Below are positions 57,002-64,000 of a DNA stretch of 64,000 bases, one piece after another. A program made the position numbers and the translations under genes. Numbering within the stretch: the stretch's first letter is position 1; each line of letters starts with the position of its first letter. The notes under the pieces were generated by a model that was not told the DNA's origin, made no database searches, and was given only the letters and a program-made list of their open reading frames with translations. The DNA comes from Hofstenia miamia (lineage: Eukaryota; Xenacoelomorpha; Acoela): NCBI GenBank assembly GCA_004352715.1, contig SCFE01000001.1, positions 1,104,795 through 1,168,794 of the forward strand, given 5' to 3'.

Positions 57002-57847
57002 TTAACTTGAAATTGCAATTTTGGATTTAATAAATTCCTTGTTTTGATTCTTTTATTTGTTATTTAATTCCAGTTCATGTTGTTTACTAGGATTTAGCGT
57101 ACATTAGCATTTAAATTTCATGTAAATTAAGCTTTATGAGAACTTTCAAATGCTGAATTTGAGTGACTACCACTTGTCTAAATTTTTAGTAGTAATATTT
57201 GATTTATAATTTGCATCCATAAATCAAATTGAAATCCCCAGATACCTTACTTTATAAAGAAAATGTTGATTGTCATAAAGTATTGGTTCAATATATCTTG
57301 CCAGGATTGTTTGCAAAATTCAAACAATTGTGTTTATTACATTGATTTCACAATGCATAAGTTGTTAATTTTGTAATAAAATATTGGTTTGCTGTAGTCA
57401 CAGGTTGCGTTAAATTTAGAGAAGGATATATTGGTGTATAGGCAAGGACTCCATGTGCATCTTGTGCATAGGTGAGCAGACTTTCTGTAAGAACTTTGTA
57501 TGTCAATGCGGAAACTTGTAGTGAATGCTATAATTGTTACCAATAAAATTAATAAGTGTTAAATCATTATTAAGTTTATGTTTATGGCGTTAATATTCAC
57601 AATCAAATGTATCTTGTGGTGGCTCTATTTCAATGTCACAAAACATATTTATGTTAATTTTACCTATGAACTGTTGACTAATTGCTTCTACGCTATCAAC
57701 AAATGATATTCATTGATACACATTTTTCTTAGTAAAATTCGATTTGAAATTTTTAAGAAATTGTTGTGGTAGCCCTCTTGCGGAATACTTTGCATATTTT
57801 GTAGTTAATAATAACCTTACAAATACTACAAATAGAAAGTTTAACTG
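57002..57847. other. 3' flank of ABCB6
   Basis: AT-rich DNA beyond the ABCB6 stop. No clear poly(A) signal close to the stop, and no gene. Confidence 0.4.
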
Positions 57848-58217
57848 TTAGGAACCATTGCTAACGTCTTTATCTTGACTTTCTTGTTGTTGAGCCCACA
57901 TTTCAGCATATATGTTATTAATTTCTAATAATTGAGAGTGCGTTCCACGTTCAGCAATGACGCCATCCTTAAGAACAATTATTTCGTCCGCCTTCACAAC
58001 GGTGCTCAGTCGATGAGCTACAACAAGAGCGCTACGTCCAACACACACTCTTTCCAGAGCTTGTTGGATATTCCGTTCAGTTTTTGTGTCTAAGGCAGAA
58101 GTAGCTTCGTCTAAAAGTACGATTGGTGGAGCCCGGAGAATTGTTCGGGCAATGGCTACTCGTTGTTTTTCTCCACCACTTAATCGTAAACCACGTTCGC
58201 CAACAATAGTATCATAG
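57848..58217 (-). CDS. ABCB6: ABCB6 last exon (signature, Walker B, stop)
   Basis: Acceptor CTCTATTTTAG, completing a Gly codon. It contains [38 protein letters not shown] and [20 protein letters not shown]. It ends with an acidic/polar tail [13 protein letters not shown] and TAA at 57850-57848. Confidence 0.94.
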
Positions 58218-61200
58218 CTAAAATAGAGTATTAGGCATCCGTATGTGTACTTAACCTTAAAATGCCAGGCAGTTTTTTGAAAATTTTTTATAATCCTATA
58301 AAAAATTTTGAAACGCTTATAGCTCCAAAACTATTAAAGCTGTGCTCAATTTGACTTTGCGCACGGGACGCCTCAATGGGTTTGGAATATCTTTGCACAT
58401 ATCAAGAAACAGTCAAAGTTCTTTGTTGCCGTAATCGGCTTTAATAGAAATTTTCAACATTGCATAAAGTAAGTTCCCCAATAGACCTACCCATGCCCCA
58501 AGATTTTCAAATTTGCTAATAGGCTTGAAGAAAACACTTTGTAAATGTGGAGAAACGGTCCTTTAAAAAGGACACTAGGCTGTTTAAGGTTAAATTAATA
58601 TTTTGTGGGGAGTAATATTTTTAATTATCTGAACAAATGCTAAGCTATCCAAGAAGTTGAAAGAATTTAAACAACTATAAATTATTAAATTGATTCTTCT
58701 CTTCTAACTTAAGAAGAAAAAGAAGAAGAAGAAGAAATATTCTTTATTGTTGCAGCATTGCATTCAAACAAATATGCTAAACAACAAATGTTAATAATAT
58801 AAAAATTTCAATAATTTTGTCAAAAAAGTACAATGGACGAAACAAAAGTTAATATTTACAGATTTGGATATTTTAAAAATTTTCAAATTTTTGCTAGCTA
58901 AGCCAAATATAGAAAGTCTTCCCTGAACAAGCATTATTGCCAATTTCGGGATAAAAATAAGGACAATACAATCACTAATTTCTTTTTAAACTTATCCCAA
59001 TTATCCAATTTTCTTATATATAATAGCAAGTTATTTCAGTAATCAAATGTATAATTTAGAAATGAGTTCTCAATTTTTTTGAACTTTACTTTTCCGATTG
59101 TAAAAAAGAACTTTAATTTTGTCAAAAAGTAACCGTTTTTGCTATGTCCCACGAGTTAATTAAAAAATATATCTGATATAGAAGGAAATTTATTCTGCGA
59201 CTTTAAATTGATTCAAAAGTGGTACACTGCCAAGGCACTAGTTAGGTGAAATCGCATTTTTATGTCGAAAATTTAGCTGCATGAGAAATGCATTTTATAC
59301 CTATTGATTATAGGCATTATGTATTTAAAGAAGCTAAATATTGTCGATTTCTACCCTACGATATTTAAATTGTGTAAAAGGGTGAATAAAGACTTAAGCA
59401 AATTGATTTTTTAAGAAAATAATGTTGTAAGTGTTCAATAAACTTCTAGTTTGTTAAACGGCAATATTTTTTATCATTATATAATATGGATGTGTCATTT
59501 GCATATTGTAATACACTGCAGTTATTAGATATAACGCCGTTGAGATCATTTATTTAAATATTAAATGGAAGCAGAACAAGAAAGATACCCTGAGGCACAC
59601 CTTTATGTATAAAGCCTCAAGTTATAAAAGTGTTATCGATATTAATCTGTTGAAATCGATTAGTGAGATAATATTTAAATAGATCTATACTATAGGAATC
59701 GAAGCTCATTAATTTTAGTTTTTGGAAAAGAGTCAAATGATTTATTATTTGCTCATAAAGCAGCTTTTCAATTATTTTAGAAAAGATGAGGTAATTGAAA
59801 TCGGAAAATTATTTTTACAATTTAGGGAAAAATTTTTTTACATAACGAGGTTACGTTTGCGGACTAATGAATTTGCTGCATTATTCAAATCAATTTAATA
59901 CTCCATTAACTATGTCGAATATGGTCTACTTTGTTTGAAGGATTTGAAATTCAAGCACATACCCTGAGGGAAATGTCATGATTCTGTTATGAATGTCTGC
60001 TGCCCGTGCTGCTTCATAAACCTCTTCATCAGTGGCTGACAACCGCCCGAACTGAATGTTGTAAAATATTGTATCATTGAAGAGCACTGTGTCTTGTGGT
60101 ACGACACCAAGCTTAGCTCTAAGAGATGAGATTTTTGCAGAAGATATATCTACTCCATCAATCTTGATAGAACCTGCAAATTAGCTAGTAAGTACTTTAA
60201 ATAATTTTTAAAGCTTCAATACCTTTGTCAATAGAAAATAATCGAAATATAAGACGAACAATTGTTGATTTTCCTGATCCACTTGGCCCAACAATGGCGA
60301 GAGTTTGTCCAGGTTTTAGTTCAAATGAAATACCAGATAATATTGGTTGTTCAGACAGATAACTAAAGTGCACATCTTCGAAAACTAAGTGCCCTTTAGA
60401 TTGTGATAAGGTAACTGAACTAAAATCATCTGAAATTTCTGGTTTCTCATCCATTAAGGTAAGCATGTTTTCCAAATCAATGAAACTTTGTTGAATCATG
60501 CGGTAATAAGTTCCCAAGAAGTTTAAGGGTCCATAAAGTTGCAGGATGTATGTTGTAAACAGAACATAATCACCTGGCGATAAATGTCTTTGAGCAATGT
60601 TATAAGCGCATAGAAGACATCCAGCATACAGTCTATAATAAATGTGAGCACAATATTATTATAATATTAAGCATAAATTTTAATCTCTTGTTATTAAATT
60701 GGTCAGAATAATAAAAAAGCAGATAGCACATCGCATATTATGTCACCAAATAAGGATTGGCAGATTTTAAGGTGTGATCCTTACCTTAAATAATGAACAA
60801 AAAATCGATTGTAATAAGTGGAATAACTATTTTCCAGAGATTATAATTTCACGTGTTATCTTGGAACAAATCATCAATATTCTGCACGAAGTTTCGGAAT
60901 TTATTGTCCCAAGTCCTATGTTAGTCCCAGTCCCAGTGAAATATATATTCCCTAGTTCCAGTCCCAGAAGACTGATCAATTCCGCTCAACCCTGGATTGC
61001 AGTCCTCAATTTTTTTACATTAAATTCATGATCATACAGTTTGTACACATTTATATGGCTTTTAGTTATTGTAATACCCCATGCTCGGAATTTCATATTT
61101 TTCAGATAGTAAATAGAGTCCTTATGTAAACGTTGACTTAGTGGTCATTCAATTTCTTAACTTAATAAGTAATAATTAGATTAAAATGCCGAGTTTATTA

Positions 61201-61512
61201 AATCTCCTAAGTTTGTGAAATTACCCAAAGTTGATAACCACAGCCTGCAATAATCCCAATAAAACAAGACTGGCAGAAGATTTCCATTCACTAGCTTGGA
61301 ACTTTTCAACCAAGCCATGATAACGTGCGGTTTCATCGTCTTCTGCGTTGAAGTACTTTACAGTTTCAAAGTTCAGCAATGAATCTACTGCTTTCGCACG
61401 GACTACATTTTCATCAGCGTTCATTTGTTTTCTATATTTCGTCCGCCATTCTGTCACAGCGATGGTTACATAGACGTAGATGGTCATGCAGAAGAAGACT
61501 AACACACCGAAC
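57848..61512 (-). CDS. ABCB6: ABCB6-type half ABC transporter, last four exons
   Basis: ABCB6/HMT-1 proteins are homodimeric half transporters of mitochondrial or endolysosomal membranes that export porphyrins or heavy-metal-thiol conjugates using ATP. Joining 61512-61225, 60632-60223, 60173-59963 and 58217-57848 (all GT-AG and phase-consistent, 1279 nt) gives about 425 residues to the stop. It covers the end of the transmembrane domain ([49 protein letters not shown]) and a full nucleotide-binding domain. That domain has Walker [11 protein letters not shown]-loop [10 protein letters not shown], signature [14 protein letters not shown], Walker [12 protein letters not shown] and H-loop VVAHRLST, all intact. 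[13 protein letters not shown] distinguishes ABCB6 from ABCB7. The family is about 840 aa, so the N-terminal half lies beyond base 64000 or in exons I could not find at 61.5-64 kb. Confidence 0.93.
58255..58589. mobile_element. TTAA-flanked MITE in ABCB6 intron (335 bp)
   Basis: TTAA at 58251-58254 and 58590-58593 bracket inverted tips CCTTAAA with a partial continuation (ATGCCAGG/CAGCCTAG). Its inner part shares an 85-bp phrase with 625-710. It lies only about 35 bases from the acceptor of the last ABCB6 exon. Confidence 0.6.
58690..59835 (-). pseudogene. LINE fragment in ABCB6 intron
   Basis: On the minus strand about 59835-59640 reads [14 protein letters not shown] and [16 protein letters not shown]. 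About 59600-59470 reads [15 protein letters not shown] and [11 protein letters not shown], where the YADD site reads YAND. The remainder to about 58700 decays into stops. It ends in a TTCTTC-type run on the minus strand (AAGAAG repeats at 58707-58737 on plus). Confidence 0.75.
59963..60173 (-). CDS. ABCB6: ABCB6 exon with Q-loop
   Basis: Acceptor ATTTGCAG and donor CAGG|GTATGT. It encodes [34 protein letters not shown] (Q-loop) and [17 protein letters not shown]. The domain continues into the last exon after a 1745-bp intron that holds a MITE and a LINE fragment. Confidence 0.94.
60223..60632 (-). CDS. ABCB6: ABCB6 exon with last TM helix and Walker A
   Basis: Acceptor TTTATTATAG and donor AAAG|GTATTG; a 49-bp intron separates it from the next exon. 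It encodes [36 protein letters not shown], a variable linker, [15 protein letters not shown], and [18 protein letters not shown]. Confidence 0.94.
60895..60975. repeat. GTCCCAGTCCCAG motif cluster in ABCB6 intron
   Basis: GTCCCA(A/G)TC-type units recur between 60908 and 60972, followed by CAACCCTG at about 60998. This resembles the GC-rich subterminal repeats of the hAT MITEs here, but no matching second end or target duplication could be fixed. Confidence 0.45.
61225..61512 (-). CDS. ABCB6: ABCB6 exon with TM helices and coupling region
   Basis: Acceptor GGTTTTGTAG and donor TTTGG|GTAATT. It encodes [19 protein letters not shown] (a TM helix), [40 protein letters not shown] and [20 protein letters not shown]. 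It requires a preceding exon ending on two codon bases, which I could not find in the remaining 2.5 kb. Confidence 0.93.
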
Positions 61513-61865
61513 CTACAAAACCAATTTTAGTTATTATAAAGTAATGTACTAAAGTTTTTGGCAAAATAGCAGAAAACATACACTATTGCAGAACTAAGTA
61601 CTTCCACACGAACCACTTTTAATAAATTAACCGAATATTATGAAATATAGTTTTATGAAAGATTTTGCATGAAAGAAAAAAATGCTAGTTTTCATAGTTA
61701 TGTAGGCCTATGATTATAATTTATTACTTTCATGTTGAAGGCAATACTCTTATGCCTCTGAAAGAACTATTAGGTATGGAATTAACTCCATATATCAAAA
61801 TTTATTATAAGTGCTCCATTGAATTAAGTCAGAATGTACTAAAAAATTTTGCAATTTCTGAAAAC

Positions 61866-62080
61866 CAGTGGCGTTAGCAGGGGTGGGGGTGGTGGTGGGC
61901 ATGGTGGTCAGGTTTTTAAAAGTGACTGGATAAATAAAAAATTTTTTGGTAAAAAAAATGAAAAATTTAAAATCTAAGGTCTCTTTTCTCAATATTTTTA
62001 AAATTTTTTCGGGGGGCTTTGCCCCGCTTTTGGTTATTACTAGGATGTCCCCTAGTCAGAAAACCCTGCGTACACCCCTT
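61866..62080. mobile_element. hAT MITE (215 bp)
   Basis: The flanks CTGAAAAC (61858-61865) and CTGAGAAC (62081-62088) are an 8-bp duplication with one mismatch. The tips CAGTGGCGTTAGCAGGGG and AAGGGGTGTACGCAGGG are an imperfect inverted repeat. Inside there is GGGGGTGGTGGTGG on the left and GGGGGGCTTTGCCCC on the right. Confidence 0.72.
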
Positions 62081-62503
62081 CTGAGAACAGTAAACAAAAC
62101 GATTATTTACAAGGATATTCATTTCCGAAGGTAAGCTAATTGTCAATAGAGGAAATCTCAATCAATCCTAATAGAATTGACATAGAAACAACAGATGTTG
62201 ACAAGAATCAATGGTTCTATGAGGAAAATTAAAATTGGCAATTTTTATTTTTAGTAATACCGATGCATTTTGAAAGAATTTTTTCCATTCAGTCATAAGC
62301 AAAATTTTGATTGAGTTAATTTTTGAAACTCTAAACTAATTATAAAATCAATTCCCAAAAATATTTCGGCTATACACTTCGCATCTCTAATTAAAACTAA
62401 ATTTCTAAGAATTTTTGATTCAATGTATTAACTAGCTCTGAATCAAAAGTTATTTAACGGCATGCAAAAATCTTGTTCATGCTTACTCATAATTTTTATT
62501 TAT

Positions 62504-62887
62504 CAGACTTGTTAACGAGCTGAACATCAAACGAGCTGAGCCAAGCCGAGCCGAGCCGAGCCGAGCCGAACCGAGATTGAGCACTGCATTGGATATACAA
62601 CGAACCCAAAATGAGTCTTTTTTAAGCAAAGCAAATTTATAGCTCTGATTGTTAATTTGATTATGCAGATTTTTTTATTTTTTTCATTCAATATGCCTTT
62701 CTTATAACCTTATTTTAGAAATATTTATGAAATAATGGGAGAGCGCAATATTTGAAAAAAAATATCGAGCCAAAACGAGCCTTATTTAAAGATTCTATGC
62801 GGCGCGCCGAGCCGAACGTACTCAAAGTTAAAACAAGCCGAACCTAACCGAGCCGAGCTTAGAAATTTCGACTCGTTGACAAGTCTG
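62504..62887. mobile_element. hAT MITE (384 bp) with GAGCCGAGCCG motifs
   Basis: Inverted tips CAGACTTGTTAACGAG and CAGACTTGTCAACGAG (15 of 16). The AT-rich flanks TTATTTAT and ATATATAT agree at 6 of 8. Runs of (GAGCC)-type units (CCGAGCCGAGCCGAGCCG) lie inside both ends. Confidence 0.82.
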
Positions 62888-62931
62888 ATATATATATGTA
62901 TGTATATGTTAGATTAAGATTGTGAAAATGG

Positions 62932-62935
<4 letters not shown>

Positions 62936-62969
<34 letters not shown>
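62936..62969. repeat. (TA)n microsatellite
   Basis: Uninterrupted AT run following the hAT MITE. Confidence 0.95.
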
Positions 62970-62974
<5 letters not shown>

Positions 62975-63890
62975 TGAGCAGACCTATTGCAATATAGCTA
63001 AAAATATTTTTTCACCAATTTTCAATTTCTATAAATATCTGTGTATCATTGATTAGATCAAATTTCTATGCATAATTTTTTCCAGGTTTATTTTTACTAT
63101 GAGAAAATCATTACAAGAAATTAATTACAAGAAAAATTAAATAAAATTTGCCATAAAAATGTCAACAGTTAGTAACATACTGAAGATAATATATTTGAGT
63201 TGTTTTGAAATAGCGTATTAAGCATATTGCAGAATTGCAATAATTTTGAATTATATTGAAGCAATGTTTTCAATAAAATGGAATACAGTAATACTGTGCG
63301 TCCCCATATACTTTAACCGGTTTAAAATTTTTGCATCATGTTCAAATTAAAAAGAAAAATATATTCTAGTTCTATTTTTCAAAACAAAATTTGCTTATTG
63401 CTATGTGTTAACATAAAATTGATGTATATATACATGTATAATATTTTATATATGTATGTCAATACTGCTTGTTCAATAACATCAAATTTGTCAAATTTGA
63501 GGAATTTATTCACAGATTTTTTGTGTGTTAGTGGGCTATTCTGCTTATATTCGCCTTGAACTTGAAGTCTATTAAAATTTATTGAAAAAAATCTATGGAG
63601 CTGCATAAAATGAAATAGAATAAGAAATTTTTGAACTTTATGAATGATTTTATCTAAATGAAATATAGTCTAGCAACAACAATGCGAATTCAAATATGTT
63701 GGAGTCGATGCATCATTTTCTCCTAAATTTGATAGTTTTTTCTTATTGCAATTCAATAATTTGAATAGCAAAATGTAGATTAGTACTACAATGACAAAAA
63801 GTAGGAATCTTTGCACCCTTTGTAACATTTTCTATTGTTTAATAATACTGCAATCATTGTAATCAATACATTGGAAAATCAAAAATAGAA
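62970..63890. other. AT-rich DNA, probably ABCB6 intron
   Basis: No exon matching the ABCB6 N-terminal half was found on the minus strand. Confidence 0.35.
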
Positions 63891-63894
63891 TTTC

Positions 63895-63996
63895 TTAACC
63901 GGATTTTAACCTGATTAACCGGCTCCTGCAGATTAACAGGCTTTAACCGGACCTGTTTTAACCTGACCAGATTAACCGGACTGGATCTAGCACTAG
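63895..63996. repeat. TTAACCGG-motif cluster at right edge
   Basis: TTAACC(G/T)G(A/G) units repeat about seven times with small spacers. The style matches the hAT subterminal repeats elsewhere in the window, but the element end is not resolved. TCTAGCACTA near 63985 could be a tip. Confidence 0.5.
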
Positions 63997-64000
63997 AATA

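Noticed and set aside
57580-57780. Minus-strand stretch reading FVDSVEAISQQFIGKI, thought to be a LINE linker
   Set aside because: No catalytic or family motif before or after it; support too weak.
61946-62161. Frames of 62 and 64 codons on both strands
   Set aside because: They fall within the hAT MITE at 61866-62080 and its flank and carry no protein motif.
62970-64000. Further ABCB6 exons
   Set aside because: Searched the minus strand for the conserved N-terminal half and found no match with splice sites.
1-64000. CRISPR-like arrays, tRNA or rRNA genes, bacterial operon signals
   Set aside because: No direct-repeat/spacer array with constant repeats and spacers, no cloverleaf or rRNA signature; the window is eukaryotic.

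Overview
The window is AT-rich, intron-containing nuclear DNA from an animal, probably an invertebrate. It has GT-AG introns, orthologs of conserved eukaryotic genes, and a dense load of LINEs, Ty3/gypsy, piggyBac, mariner/Tc1, hAT and Penelope-type elements. I cannot fix the phylum. There are four runs of N plus one single N, and two of the runs are exactly 1000 bases, which suggests placeholder gaps.

Three host genes can be named. The terminal exon of TRMT112 lies at 3406-3546 (+). A complete seven-exon DDRGK1 gene (UFM1 pathway, 298 aa) spans 21982-39913 (+). The last four coding exons of ABCB6 (mitochondrial/endomembrane half ABC transporter) span 57848-61512 (-), with the N-terminal half beyond the right edge. 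A 54-codon single-pass membrane ORF (7730-7894, -) and a terminal-exon candidate with a poly(A) signal (43417-43557, +) look like host genes that I cannot name.

Most of the rest is transposons. Left third: hAT MITEs, decayed LINE pieces, and a nearly full-length two-ORF LINE (13091-17057). DDRGK1 intron 3 holds a nested pair: a piggyBac element with TTAA duplications (23886-30180) whose 5' flank was hit by a Ty3/gypsy element (25833-29769, exact 5-bp duplication CTAAC) that still has an unbroken 1204-codon gag-pol frame. The same intron also holds a 26-bp hairpin and a 653-bp foldback element. DDRGK1 intron 6 holds a CR1-like LINE with an SGNH-esterase ORF1 and a 2A-like motif at the head of ORF2. 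Two more copies of that LINE lie at 46-50 kb (broken by a hAT and a piggyBac-like MITE) and at 51.9-53.0 kb.

Right third: a LINE split by a Penelope-type GIY-YIG fragment, then a hAT, a mariner and a piggyBac MITE packed into 1.2 kb next to ABCB6, plus a MITE and a LINE fragment inside an ABCB6 intron. Many elements could be bounded to the base from their target duplications: 8 bp for hAT, TTAA for piggyBac, TA for mariner.

The host genes show no sign of working together beyond both named complete or partial membrane proteins being endomembrane/mitochondrial. Their introns are simply large and transposon-filled. No bacterial-type operon, CRISPR array, tRNA or rRNA gene was seen.
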